Made by a program: the position numbers and the translations under genes | The notes under the pieces: model-generated | What the model was told of the DNA's origin: nothing | The model's database searches: none | The model's input: the letters and a program-made list of their open reading frames with translations, nothing else | Shown: positions 53,253-62,078 of the stretch, in pieces | Position numbering within the stretch: position 1 is the first letter of the stretch | Layout: every line of letters starts with the position of its first letter | From: Pedobacter sp. L105 | GTDB taxonomy: Bacteria > Bacteroidota > Bacteroidia > Sphingobacteriales > Sphingobacteriaceae | Assembly: GCF_009765875.1 (NCBI RefSeq) | Contig: NZ_LMUP01000008.1 | Location: 170,938-234,937, forward strand | DNA: 64,000 nt | Direction: 5' to 3'

Positions 53253-53498
53253 TTATTTGATAAAATCGGCTAAGAAATTATCAGGTACCTCTGCATGGAT
53301 AGCATCATCATTCTTTACAATAGCCAGCAATGCCACCAGCTTTTTTTCCAGTTTATCATATTCTGCCCTGTACTGTTCAGTCTGATCATGAAAAAAACCA
53401 TCAGTACTATCAAGGGTTGCGATCTTGGATTCCAGATAGCGTTTATAGGTATCGGCAGTATGATCAACAAGTGTGTTTAAAATGTCTTTATAAGTCAT
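53253..53498 (-). CDS. Small hypothetical cytoplasmic protein
   Basis: An 81-residue protein of mostly helical, charged sequence (MTYKDILNTLVDHTADTYKRYLESKIATLD..., ...YDKLEKKLVALLAIV, ending DNFLADFIK), with a possible short coiled coil around 45-62. No signal peptide, motif or Cys is present. Composition and start look like a real gene. It lies upstream of the Rrf2 gene on the same strand, 92 bp from the operator. I do not recognise the family. Confidence 0.6.
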   Translation of the reverse strand: MTYKDILNTLVDHTADTYKRYLESKIATLDSTDGFFHDQTEQYRAEYDKLEKKLVALLAIVKNDDAIHAEVPDNFLADFIK

Positions 53499-53730
53499 GG
53501 CTTTCCAATTAAATGTTATGATAGCCTTATAACGTATCCCAACCAGTTTTGTTCTTTAAAATGCAGTTATATGGGGCATACTGTAGAGAAAGTAAGCAAT
53601 CTTTTTCGCACTAGTTATCCTCAACCAACTGATTTAAAGTACAATGCTCCATCTTTGGCATAACGGCATCATTTTAAGCCTTCGTTAGTAGAATTACTGA
53701 ATACAAATTTTCACTTAAAACAAGAACAAC

Positions 53731-54042
53731 ATGAAAAATTTCATCTTATCAGCAGCTATATTAGCCTTCGCAGGAGTATCAACAGTAAAAGCAAATGAAA
53801 TTAGAACCCCAATCGCTATAGTTATTCAACAGGATAGTTCTGCAAAGGTTCCTGTTAAACTGGAAGCTTTGCCAGCGCCGGTACAAACTACGTTAAAAGC
53901 AGATGCTTATAAAGAGTGGACGCCAACAACAGCCTTCCTGATCACCGAAGCAGATAAAACCGCCTATTACCAGGTAAATGTTAAAAAAGGACAGGAAGTT
54001 GCCTTTTTGAAAGTTGGTAAAGACGGTACTGTATTGCAATAA
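53731..54042 (+). CDS. Small periplasmic PepSY-like protein, function unknown
   Basis: A 103-residue exported protein with a signal peptide cleaved near VKAN (about residue 22). The mature part, with KLEALPAPVQTTLKADAYKEWTP and AYYQVNVKKGQEVAFLKVGKDGTVLQ, has the helix-plus-strands pattern of the PepSY-like (BLIP-like, DUF2874-type) proteins that are abundant in Bacteroidota. Their function is unknown; some lie next to two-component systems. Here a sigma-54 response regulator follows downstream on the same strand, after a terminator. Confidence 0.72.
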   Translation: MKNFILSAAILAFAGVSTVKANEIRTPIAIVIQQDSSAKVPVKLEALPAPVQTTLKADAYKEWTPTTAFLITEADKTAYYQVNVKKGQEVAFLKVGKDGTVLQ

Positions 54043-54072
54043 TTGATAACCATAAGTAAAATATAAAGATAT

Positions 54073-54098
54073 AAAAGCCGGAAGTCCTCCGGCTTTTG
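54073..54098 (+). terminator. Rho-independent terminator between the PepSY-like gene and the NtrC-type gene
   Basis: Perfect stem AAAAGCCGGA / TCCGGCTTTT with a 5-nt loop. The T-run leads into TATTTTTG (54099-54106), which itself matches the -7 promoter consensus and could start the downstream gene with an 18-23 nt leader. Confidence 0.8.
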
Positions 54099-54129
54099 TA
54101 TTTTTGCCATTATATCAATTCAGATACAT

Positions 54130-55458
54130 ATGGCGAAAATACTTATTATTGAAGATGATCTAACATTCTCAACCTTGTTAGAAGGCTTTCTTAAAAAGCA
54201 TGGCTATGAACCTATTATCGTCCACGATGTAAAAAATTCCTTCAAAGTTCTGGCACAGGAAACTTTTGACCTGCTGCTGATAGATTACCGCCTTCCTGAC
54301 GGCACGGGGCTGGATATTCTTGCTCATTTGCGCGAAAATGGATCGACATGTCCCGTTGTGATCATGACCAGCTTTAACGATGTCCGTACTGCCGTGAAAT
54401 CTATACAGCTCGGGGCTATCGATTATATCACAAAACCGGTTAATCCCGACGAATTACTGATGATCATCACTGGTTCACTGGAAAAAAAACCAGAGAACAG
54501 CAAGGTGGTTTCTATAGAACATGAAGATTTTATCAAAGGAAAAAGTGCTACGGCAGACAAACTTTATGCACATATAGACCTGGTTGCGCCTACAGATATG
54601 TCTGTTATTATCCAGGGAGAAAGCGGAACCGGTAAAGAATATGCCGCCAGAACCCTCCATACACAAAGTAAACGCAGTGCAAAGCCCTTTGTAGCGATTG
54701 ATTGCGGTGCCCTTTCTAAAGACCTGGCTGCCAGTGAACTATTTGGCCATGTAAAAGGAGCCTTTACCGGTGCTGTAAATGACAAAAAAGGACAGTTTGA
54801 AACTGCCGAAGGCGGAACACTGTTTCTGGATGAAGTAGGAAACCTCAGTTATGAAGTACAGGTTAAATTACTCAGGGCCTTACAGGAACGGGTGATACAA
54901 CCTTTGGGAAGTACAAAAAAAATCCCCGTTAATGTCCGTATTATCACGGCTACCAATGACGATCTGCTAAACAGCATACAAAATGGAGAATTTCGTGAAG
55001 ACCTGTACCACCGTCTAAATGAATTTAAAATTTTGCTGCCTGCTTTACGCGACCGTGGTAAAGACCTGGAATTATTTATTGATCATTTCATTAAACTCTC
55101 CAATGCGGAACTGGGCAGAAATGTACAGCATCTTTCTGCTCCTGTAAGAGAATTGTTATTGCAATACGACTGGCCCGGTAATTTGCGCGAATTAAAAAAT
55201 GTGATTAAAAGAATGGTTTTATTAACGCCTACGGATACCGCAGCACCTGAATCTCTTCCTGACGAAATGATCCTGGCAATTAAACAAGCCCCTAAACATA
55301 ACGGATCAGACCTTAAAGCCATCAATGAAAGTAATGAAAAAAGCCTGATCATTGAAACACTGATCAAGGTAAAATACAATAAATCAAAAGCTGCAAAATT
55401 GCTAAACATCGACAGAAAGACGTTGTACAGCAAGATGGAACGTTATGAAATTGATTAA
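54130..55458 (+). CDS. NtrC-type sigma-54-dependent response regulator
   Basis: A 442-residue enhancer-binding regulator. The receiver domain (1-120) has D9/D10 and the phosphorylation site D52 in LLIDYRLPDGTG, with K102 in TKPV. The AAA+ domain (about 135-370) has Walker A GESGTGKE (163-170), the sigma-54 loop GAFTGA (210-215), Walker B LFLDE (231-235) and the WPGNLREL motif. The C-terminal Fis-type HTH (about 400-442) ends in IETLIKVKYNKSKAAKLLNIDRKTLYSKM in part. Its stop lies 2 bp from the stop of a convergent hybrid kinase gene, which is the likely partner. Confidence 0.94.
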   Translation: MAKILIIEDDLTFSTLLEGFLKKHGYEPIIVHDVKNSFKVLAQETFDLLLIDYRLPDGTGLDILAHLRENGSTCPVVIMTSFNDVRTAVKSIQLGAIDYITKPVNPDELLMIITGSLEKKPENSKVVSIEHEDFIKGKSATADKLYAHIDLVAPTDMSVIIQGESGTGKEYAARTLHTQSKRSAKPFVAIDCGALSKDLAASELFGHVKGAFTGAVNDKKGQFETAEGGTLFLDEVGNLSYEVQVKLLRALQERVIQPLGSTKKIPVNVRIITATNDDLLNSIQNGEFREDLYHRLNEFKILLPALRDRGKDLELFIDHFIKLSNAELGRNVQHLSAPVRELLLQYDWPGNLRELKNVIKRMVLLTPTDTAAPESLPDEMILAIKQAPKHNGSDLKAINESNEKSLIIETLIKVKYNKSKAAKLLNIDRKTLYSKMERYEID

Positions 55459-55460
55459 GA

Positions 55461-57956
55461 TCAGTTAATTTTCAGGTCCACCAGTTTCATGAGTGAATCC
55501 AGCTTTACGATTAACACAGCTGCTTTTTCTTTCAGTTCCTGATCCATTTCTTCTGCCTCAGCAAATTCCTGTTCTGCTGTCCTGAACTCTGCCGCCAGCT
55601 GACCTGAACCCATTTGTGCTGTCCTTCCGGCTACCCGGTGAACAATCAGCCGGGATAAAGGCAGATCGCCTGCGAATACACTTTGCTCAAGCTCTGCCAT
55701 ATCGTTCTGGCTGTCTTCTTTAAACCTGCCCAATATTTTTAATAAGAGCTCTTCGTCCCCAAAGGTCATTTTTTCAACGGCTGAGGTGTCCAGTTCTACT
55801 GCGGAAACAACAGGGCCTTCCTGTTTAATTACTTCCATGCTGAATATCGACAACAGATCGTTTTCACGGAAAGGTTTCATGATCAGCCCGTCAAATCCTT
55901 GTTCAAGAACAGCTTCAAGCTCCTCAGGAAGAACTTGCGCCGTCATGGCGTATAATTTCACATCTGCAGGTACCCTCTCCCTCATCAGCTGACAAAGCTG
56001 CAGTCCTGAAATTTCGGGCATTCTCATATCGATCAGCATATATTTAACCTCCGGATCCCAGGTAGCAGCCAATACATCTGCCGGGGCATTAAAACATACA
56101 TAAGGAATATCATTTTTATGGAATATGATCTCGCATAAATCAAGTATCAGCCGGTCGTCATCTACTACCCATACTTTATCTTTTGTATTTAATTGTCTGA
56201 CCTCCGGTTTCAACTTTTCGGCCAGCTGAATTTCTGCAGCTTTAAAGGTGAGGTAAACAGTGAATATACTACCGGCACCCGGCCTGCTCTTTACATAAAT
56301 ACGGCCATCCTGATTTTCTACCAGTGACTTAATTATGGTAAGCCCTAATCCGGCACCCGCTTTATTGATCACTTCTTTGTCGGCAGAGTCGATCTGTTCA
56401 AATTCATTGAAGATCCGGTTACTTTCTTCTTCTGTAAACCCTATTCCAGTATCCTTAACCATAAAGGTAAAATGCAGATTGTCCTGTTGCTTTTTGTAAA
56501 AAACGGTTAAGGTCACTTCCCCCTTTTGCGTAAATTTAATGGCATTGCTGAGCAGGTTGTATAAGATCTGCTTTAACCGGAATGGATCTCCTTCAACAAA
56601 GTCTATATCATGAAGCTCTATTGCAGTTGACATCCGTAAATCTTTCTGTTCTGCCTGTGGTTTCATCACAAAGACCACTTCCTCCAGTAATTCTCTGATG
56701 TTAAAAGGCCTTTGCTGAAAAGTGAATTTTCCGGAGATGATCCTGTTATAATCCAGTATTTCATTGACAATCTGCAATAAATGTTCAGAAGAGCGGTAGA
56801 TGGCCTCAATGTCTTTCGACTGAGGGTGCTCCTGGTTCCTGATGATCTCCGCATAGCCGATGATAGACTGCAACGGTGTTCTGATTTCGTGGCTCATATT
56901 AGAAAGAAATCGCTGTTTTGCCATTCCATGGTATTCAGCCTCATCCCTTGCAGCCTCCAGTTCCTTCCGGTAAAGGTTACTTCTCGTAATATCTGTCAGT
57001 ATAAGGTACAATAAGATAACGGTTAGCAGAAAAAAGCCAATCATAATAAAACTAATCCTGGTAATACCCGTATTTACTACCGCTTTTGCCTGTATGCCAT
57101 TATGCTCGATCTGTGCAACAGCTTCACTTTCCACTTTTCTCAGGATATCCAGCATCTGGCGGATCAATGCATCATTTGCATTGGCCAGTACAGCCTCCCT
57201 GTTCAGAAAACGTGCGCTTTTAAGCTGCTGTTCCTTTGCTATGCTGCGTAAAGACTCCTCCAGTCCCTGTGCCATTTTCGTTCCTTCAGCTAAGGCTATC
57301 GTATCTCTTTTTACCTTTTCCTCATTGGTAACCTGGTAGGATTGGTTTGCTTTTTCTTCCTCGTTTTTCTTGCCGAACAGCCTGCTCAAAAAGCCTTTTG
57401 GTTTTGTTTCATCCACAGGAAGGATTGTTACCGTAGAAGTCTTTTTTTCTGTGGTCACGATCGTACTGTCCTGCTGCGGCCCTTTATCTACCAGGTCATT
57501 TAGCTTCTGCACTTCCTGATCAAAGGATTTGTTGTTCACCAGCCCTTCCCTCACTTTGAGATAGTTGATAAATTGTTTATCCCTTTCTACCAGCAACTGT
57601 CCTATCGATTTTATCCGTTTATGCTGTACAGGATCGCTATGGTACATATCCCCTAAAGAATCCAGCAATAACCTGAGTTGCCTGGAATCTTTAAAAAACT
57701 GCTTGTATTTACCCGGAGAACTGAAAGCAATATTTTTCTGCTGCTGGTCAAGACTGGCAACCTTTCTGGAAACCTGGTTAACCAGCCGTAATTTTACATT
57801 GGGCGTTGAAATTGCATCCACTGTCGCCAACATCTCATTAAACGCAATTTTACTGACTCCCCATGCCAAAAACATGGCAAAGAAAGCAAGCAAAAAGCCA
57901 ATGATGATCTTGCCTTTAGCCGCACCTAAAAAACTCTTTTCGGGAACTTCTGTCAT
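55461..57956 (-). CDS. Hybrid sensor histidine kinase with receiver and Hpt domains
   Basis: An 831-residue tripartite kinase. Two transmembrane helices (about 16-35 and 300-321) enclose a mostly helical periplasmic sensor of ~265 residues containing a Lys/Glu-rich segment (185-215). Then come HisKA with H356 (SNMSHEIRTPLQS), HATPase with N-box (YNLLSNAIKFT), G1 (KDTGIGF) and G2 (GAGLGLTI), a receiver with D643 (MLIDMRMPEISG) and a C-terminal Hpt with H773 (LIVHRVAGRTAQMG). The phosphate path H356-D643-H773 suggests transfer to a separate receiver, most simply the convergent NtrC-type regulator. The sensed signal is unknown. Confidence 0.94.
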   Translation of the reverse strand: MTEVPEKSFLGAAKGKIIIGFLLAFFAMFLAWGVSKIAFNEMLATVDAISTPNVKLRLVNQVSRKVASLDQQQKNIAFSSPGKYKQFFKDSRQLRLLLDSLGDMYHSDPVQHKRIKSIGQLLVERDKQFINYLKVREGLVNNKSFDQEVQKLNDLVDKGPQQDSTIVTTEKKTSTVTILPVDETKPKGFLSRLFGKKNEEEKANQSYQVTNEEKVKRDTIALAEGTKMAQGLEESLRSIAKEQQLKSARFLNREAVLANANDALIRQMLDILRKVESEAVAQIEHNGIQAKAVVNTGITRISFIMIGFFLLTVILLYLILTDITRSNLYRKELEAARDEAEYHGMAKQRFLSNMSHEIRTPLQSIIGYAEIIRNQEHPQSKDIEAIYRSSEHLLQIVNEILDYNRIISGKFTFQQRPFNIRELLEEVVFVMKPQAEQKDLRMSTAIELHDIDFVEGDPFRLKQILYNLLSNAIKFTQKGEVTLTVFYKKQQDNLHFTFMVKDTGIGFTEEESNRIFNEFEQIDSADKEVINKAGAGLGLTIIKSLVENQDGRIYVKSRPGAGSIFTVYLTFKAAEIQLAEKLKPEVRQLNTKDKVWVVDDDRLILDLCEIIFHKNDIPYVCFNAPADVLAATWDPEVKYMLIDMRMPEISGLQLCQLMRERVPADVKLYAMTAQVLPEELEAVLEQGFDGLIMKPFRENDLLSIFSMEVIKQEGPVVSAVELDTSAVEKMTFGDEELLLKILGRFKEDSQNDMAELEQSVFAGDLPLSRLIVHRVAGRTAQMGSGQLAAEFRTAEQEFAEAEEMDQELKEKAAVLIVKLDSLMKLVDLKIN

Positions 57957-58207
57957 TTGGTAAACCGCATTTTTAAAGTAAAGATAACAATGATAGAAAG
58001 AGTTTGTGTCATATCAGGTTGAAGAAGTCGTATAACCTGGTTTTTCCTGATGTTATGAATACAACAAGATAATAGGGATAATCAGATCTTTTGTTAAAAA
58101 CGGTACAGCGATCAGGTAAAATCGGCACCAGACACAATCAGGATCCATTCGGTGTAAAGCAATAAAACAGTTAGGATAAAGCGCCGGTAAAACGACATGT
58201 GGGTACG

Positions 58208-58278
58208 GGTTGGTAAGGGGCTGGTAAGGGATTGATAAGGATAAACAGCCAAATATCCTTACCAACCCCTTACCAACT
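58208..58278. repeat. Five 11-bp iterons forming a large inverted repeat
   Basis: Three head-to-tail 11-mers, GGTTGGTAAGG, GGCTGGTAAGG and GATTGATAAGG (58208-58240), are followed by two copies in inverted orientation, CCTTACCAACC and CCTTACCAACT (58257-58278). The outer arms (58209-58229 and 58257-58277) pair over 21 bp with one mismatch. An alternative inner stem AAGGATA/TATCCTT is possible. No T-run follows, so this is not a terminator. Confidence 0.75.
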
Positions 58279-58405
58279 TCTACACAATTCCTCATCACCA
58301 GTCGCTTTAAAGCCTGTTTATCAGCTATTTACTATTATTTATCGCAGACTAAAACCAGACGACAAAGGAGTCTTAATTATTCTTTTCATCGTGCCCTGAT
58401 TAATT

Positions 58406-58413
58406 TATATTTG
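58406..58413 (+). promoter_or_regulatory. Candidate -7 box directly before the FMN-reductase ATG
   Basis: TATATTTG matches TAnnTTTG and ends 4 bp before the ATG at 58418, which predicts a leaderless transcript. A clear -33 TTG is missing. Confidence 0.42.
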
Positions 58414-58417
58414 ATTT

Positions 58418-58969
58418 ATGAACATAGCCATCATTTCCGGAAGTGCAAGACCCGAAAGACAGTCTCATCAGGTAGCCCTTGAAGTACAGCAGCGGATCAC
58501 CATATTAGGTATAGAAAACTGGTTATGGGATATCAAAGAAACAAATCTTCCTTTACTGGATTATACCTTTGATGTGCATCCCAACCCAGGCGATACTTTA
58601 AAACAACTTAAAGTTAAGCTCGACCAGACCGATGCTTTTGTCATTGTTTCTCCCGAACATAACGGAAGTTATCCCGGAGCGCTCAAAAATACAATGGATT
58701 ACTTTTATAAAGAATATGTGCATAAGGTTTTTGCTATGGTAACCGTATCAAACGGAGTTTTAGGCGGCATCAATGCGTTGAAAAACCTCCAGCATTATGC
58801 ATTAAAGATCAACGGCATTGTTTCTCCGGAATTTGTGATTACCCCGCAGGTACAGAATTTATTTAAAGATGGAGTACTTACAGATGAGAAATACGGACAT
58901 AGAATAGATGTATTACTGAAACATTTTCTTGAATTGGCCGAAGCAGTGAAACTCATTCAAAATAAATAG
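58418..58969 (+). CDS. NADPH-dependent FMN reductase family protein
   Basis: A 183-residue flavodoxin-like oxidoreductase. Motifs are ISGSARPERQSHQVA (6-20) for the FMN phosphate loop and SPEHNGSYPGALKNTMDYF (about 80-98), which is the conserved SPEYNGSxPGxLKNAID of the family; the C-terminal VSNGVLGGINALKNLQ closes the flavin site. It reduces FMN, quinones or azo compounds in related proteins. It is 33 bp upstream of cobB on the same strand. A role in providing reduced flavin for the cobalamin pathway (BluB or corrinoid reduction) is attractive but inferred. Confidence 0.88.
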   Translation: MNIAIISGSARPERQSHQVALEVQQRITILGIENWLWDIKETNLPLLDYTFDVHPNPGDTLKQLKVKLDQTDAFVIVSPEHNGSYPGALKNTMDYFYKEYVHKVFAMVTVSNGVLGGINALKNLQHYALKINGIVSPEFVITPQVQNLFKDGVLTDEKYGHRIDVLLKHFLELAEAVKLIQNK

Positions 58970-59002
58970 TCTATTGCTGCATAATTGTTAGCTTCGCTGA
59001 AA

Positions 59003-60307
59003 ATGAAACCTCAATTTTTAATTGCAGCTCCCCATAGTGGTGCCGGTAAAACAACCGTTACTTTAGGTATTTTAAGGGCTTTAAAAAATAAAGGCCTGCA
59101 TGTTCAGCCTTATAAATGCGGTCCGGATTATCTTGACCCCAGGTTACACACCATTGCTTCCGGAGCACAAAGCATTAACCTCGACCGTTTTATGATGGAT
59201 GATGAACATATCAATCATCTGTATACAAGTTATGGAAGCGAAGCCGACGTATTGGTAACTGAAGGTGTAATGGGTCTTTTTGATGGTGCCGTTAAAATGG
59301 AAGGAAGCAGTGCTGAACTGGCCCTGTTGCTTCAGATACCCGTCATCCTGGTGATCAACGCCAAAGCAATGGCCTATTCCGCGGCAGCACTTTTACTGGG
59401 TTTTAAAATGTTAATCCCCGGATTAAATATTACCGGAGTGATCTTCAATTTTGTTGAACATGAATCGCATTATAAAATACTCAAAGAGGCCGCAGAAGAT
59501 GTTGGCCTTGTACCTTTGGGATTTTTACCCAATCGTGCGGATATACAAATTCCATCCAGACACCTGGGATTAAAAACAGGTGTTGAAATTGATCATGAAG
59601 GCATTATTGAAAGGGCTGCCAGCCATATTGAAAAATATATCGATCTGGATCAGCTGCTTCATATGACTACAAACACATTAAGCCCTGTTAATTTACCGAA
59701 GCAGGCACCACTTAAAAATTCAAGAAAAATATTGGTTGCCCGTGATGAAGCTTTTAATTTCATCTATCCGCAAAGCATCACCGCCTTATCTGCCCTGGGC
59801 GAAGTTAGTTATTTCAGCCCCTTAAATGATACAATCCTTCCTCCAGCCGACCTGGTCTATTTGCCAGGAGGTTATCCGGAGTTACACCTCGAAGCTTTAG
59901 CTGCCAATAAAATTTTATTGGATCAATTGGTCAGTTATGAAAAAAAAGGAGGCCGTATTTTAGCAGAATGCGGCGGCATGATGTACCTGGGCAACTACAT
60001 TGCTGATGAGAATGGCAGGGAATTTCCCATGGCAGGAATTTTAAATATTGCCACCGGAATGCAGCAAAAGAAATTGTCATTAGGTTATAAACGCGTTAAT
60101 ATTGAGGGTATAGAATTGAAAGGACACGAATTTCATTATTCCAAATTTATAGGCACTCCGGTAACGGATACAGAGATCCAGGTGTGGAATGCCCGTAATG
60201 AATTACTTCAATTACCTGTTTTCAGAACCAAAAATATACTGGCCAGCTATTTTCATTTTTATTTTGGAGATAACATTCAGGCCATTGAAAAACTGTTATT
60301 CGGCTAA
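59003..60307 (+). CDS. cobB: Cobyrinic acid a,c-diamide synthase
   Basis: A 434-residue ATP- and glutamine-dependent amidotransferase that amidates carboxylates a and c of (hydrogeno)cobyrinate. The N-terminal DTBS-like domain has the P-loop APHSGAGKTT at 9-18 and the CGPDYLDPRLH substrate motif; LVTEGVMGLFDG follows. The C-terminal class I glutaminase domain has YLPGGYPELH, the nucleophile C323 in AECGGMMYLG and H418 in ASYFHFYF. Start ATG 59003 opens directly on the fold; an in-frame TTG six codons upstream is less likely. Its stop is 3 bp from the convergent bluB-cobT stop. Confidence 0.95.
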   Translation: MKPQFLIAAPHSGAGKTTVTLGILRALKNKGLHVQPYKCGPDYLDPRLHTIASGAQSINLDRFMMDDEHINHLYTSYGSEADVLVTEGVMGLFDGAVKMEGSSAELALLLQIPVILVINAKAMAYSAAALLLGFKMLIPGLNITGVIFNFVEHESHYKILKEAAEDVGLVPLGFLPNRADIQIPSRHLGLKTGVEIDHEGIIERAASHIEKYIDLDQLLHMTTNTLSPVNLPKQAPLKNSRKILVARDEAFNFIYPQSITALSALGEVSYFSPLNDTILPPADLVYLPGGYPELHLEALAANKILLDQLVSYEKKGGRILAECGGMMYLGNYIADENGREFPMAGILNIATGMQQKKLSLGYKRVNIEGIELKGHEFHYSKFIGTPVTDTEIQVWNARNELLQLPVFRTKNILASYFHFYFGDNIQAIEKLLFG

Positions 60308-60310
60308 AAC

Positions 60311-61975
60311 TTATATGTTGTTTACATCTGCATCCTCAAAACTGGCCATATCGTTCAAAAATGTAACAGCACTTTGGATCAGCGGAAATGCAACAGCACA
60401 ACCTGTCCCCTCGCCTAATCGCATGTTCAATTGCAATAGTGGTTTTGCATCCAGCTGATTTAATAAAAGCTGGTGCCCCTGTTCATCCGACTGATGGCAA
60501 AATACAGCATTATTTTTTACAGTAGCATCTATTTTAAAAGCACACAGGTAAGCCACGGTACAGATAAACCCGTCAATCAGGATCAGCATATTCCTTCTTT
60601 TCGCTTCCAATATCCCTCCTGCCATTTGCATGATTTCAAAGCCACCGAAATAGGCCATTAACTGATAAATATCCTCTTCACCTTTATATCGGCTTAATGC
60701 CAGTTGTAAAATCTCCCTCTTTTTAAGCAACTGTTCTTTCTTCACGCCTGTGCCCATGCCAATGCAGTCATCCAGCGGAAGTTTTAATAAAACACTCATC
60801 AATACCGCCGCACTGGAAGTATTTCCAATACCCATTTCACCAAAACCGATGCTATTACAGCCAGCGTTAGAACTATTGGCCACTACCTCTGCTCCTTTCG
60901 CCAGACAAAGGTCCAGTTCATCCATTGACATGGCCGCAGTATGTAAAAAGGATTGTGTGCCTTTAGCTATTTTATTGTTCACCATATTTTCATGGGGCGC
61001 AAAATCATAGTTCACCCCTGCATCCACAATCTGGAGACCCAACTGGTGCTGTTTACAAAATACATTGATCGCCGCCCCGCCTTCCAGGAAATTCCCAACC
61101 ATTTGATGGGTAACTTCCTGCGGATAGGCACTTACCCCGTGCTGCGCAATTCCATGGTCGGCTGCAAAAACCAACAGCTGAGGTTTAATCAGCTTGGGGT
61201 TTACTGTTTGAAAAATTTCACCAATTTGCTGAGCCAACTCTTCCAGCTTACCTAAAGCACCAAAGGGTTTAGTTTTACCGTCGATAGCAGTCTTTAGCTG
61301 TGCTGAGATATCCTCTTTATCATTGGTATTGATTACTGCTTTTTTTACAGGAGCAGGCTTAAATAATGTTTCAATTTCTTTTACCTCTGGCATAGCCGAT
61401 TTGGTCTTCCAGCCCAGCTGCTGCAGCATGGGTTGTTTTTCATAATCAGTAGCCGGTTTACCTACACAGAAATAGCCCAATGGTTCCATTTCATCCGGTA
61501 AATTCAGTATTTTTTTAAACCGGTAATAGTTCAGGATAGAAACCCAGCCCATTGAATATCCCTGTTCGGTTAAAGAGAGCCAGATATTCTGAATAGCGCA
61601 TACTGCACTGAATTTCAGCGTATCGTTACTGGCAACGGTCCCTATAGTGAAGTTATTTAAAACAGACCTGTCATAACAGATCACCAGGCCCAACGGGGCA
61701 TCAACAATCGCTTCCAGTTTTAATGCCTGATAAACTGTTTTTTGTGCATCCGTTTCAATTTGCTGGTATGCTTTGTGGTTATACTGATCAAAGAGTTTTT
61801 TTATCTCTTGTTTAATTTCGGCCGAGTGAATGGTAAAATACCGTGTAGCATCTGTTAACCCGACACTTGGCGCCATATGCCCAGCTTGTAATGCTTTTTT
61901 CAGCACTTCATCAGGAACGGGATCATTGGTGAAATGCCGGGTATCGCGCCTTATTTTTAACAGCTCTTCTAACAT
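60311..61975 (-). CDS. bluB-cobT: Fused 5,6-dimethylbenzimidazole synthase (BluB) and nicotinate-nucleotide:DMB phosphoribosyltransferase (CobT)
   Basis: A 554-residue bifunctional enzyme for the lower ligand of B12. Residues 1-200 are BluB, a flavin destructase of the nitroreductase fold that makes dimethylbenzimidazole from FMNH2 and O2 (RRDTRHFTNDPVPDEVLKKAL, AGHMAPSVGLTDATRYF, IQNIWLSLTEQGYSMGWVSI, LGYFCVGKPA). A short linker (about 200-225) leads to CobT (225-554), with GALGKLEELA, VFAADHGIAQHGVSAYPQ, GEMGIGNTSSAAVL, TGV and the catalytic Glu E522 in RLGEGTG. Both halves look intact. Fusion couples making the base to activating it. BluB needs O2, which fits an aerobe. It is divergent from cobI. 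Confidence 0.93.
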   Translation of the reverse strand: MLEELLKIRRDTRHFTNDPVPDEVLKKALQAGHMAPSVGLTDATRYFTIHSAEIKQEIKKLFDQYNHKAYQQIETDAQKTVYQALKLEAIVDAPLGLVICYDRSVLNNFTIGTVASNDTLKFSAVCAIQNIWLSLTEQGYSMGWVSILNYYRFKKILNLPDEMEPLGYFCVGKPATDYEKQPMLQQLGWKTKSAMPEVKEIETLFKPAPVKKAVINTNDKEDISAQLKTAIDGKTKPFGALGKLEELAQQIGEIFQTVNPKLIKPQLLVFAADHGIAQHGVSAYPQEVTHQMVGNFLEGGAAINVFCKQHQLGLQIVDAGVNYDFAPHENMVNNKIAKGTQSFLHTAAMSMDELDLCLAKGAEVVANSSNAGCNSIGFGEMGIGNTSSAAVLMSVLLKLPLDDCIGMGTGVKKEQLLKKREILQLALSRYKGEEDIYQLMAYFGGFEIMQMAGGILEAKRRNMLILIDGFICTVAYLCAFKIDATVKNNAVFCHQSDEQGHQLLLNQLDAKPLLQLNMRLGEGTGCAVAFPLIQSAVTFLNDMASFEDADVNNI

Positions 61976-62078
61976 TGTATCTTTGTATTTACAGTAGCCG
62001 TAAAACTAAGAAGAAATAGTTTATTCAGGGGGCTTGTCTAGGTTATGTACAATAATTAAGTAATTTTACGAGATTCAA

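Larger units (their letters stand above)
57957..58417. other. Intergenic region with an 11-bp iteron cluster (461 bp)
   Basis: The region between the divergent hybrid kinase gene and the FMN-reductase/cobB operon. It contains the repeat cluster at 58208-58278 and the promoter box at 58406-58413. A frame at 58053-58298 on the minus strand crosses the repeats and looks non-coding. No B12 riboswitch signature was recognised. Confidence 0.6.

Noticed and set aside
58053..58298. Minus-strand frame of 81 codons
   Set aside because: It crosses the iteron cluster, its amino-acid order follows the DNA repeats, and it has no promoter or family features. Treated as chance.
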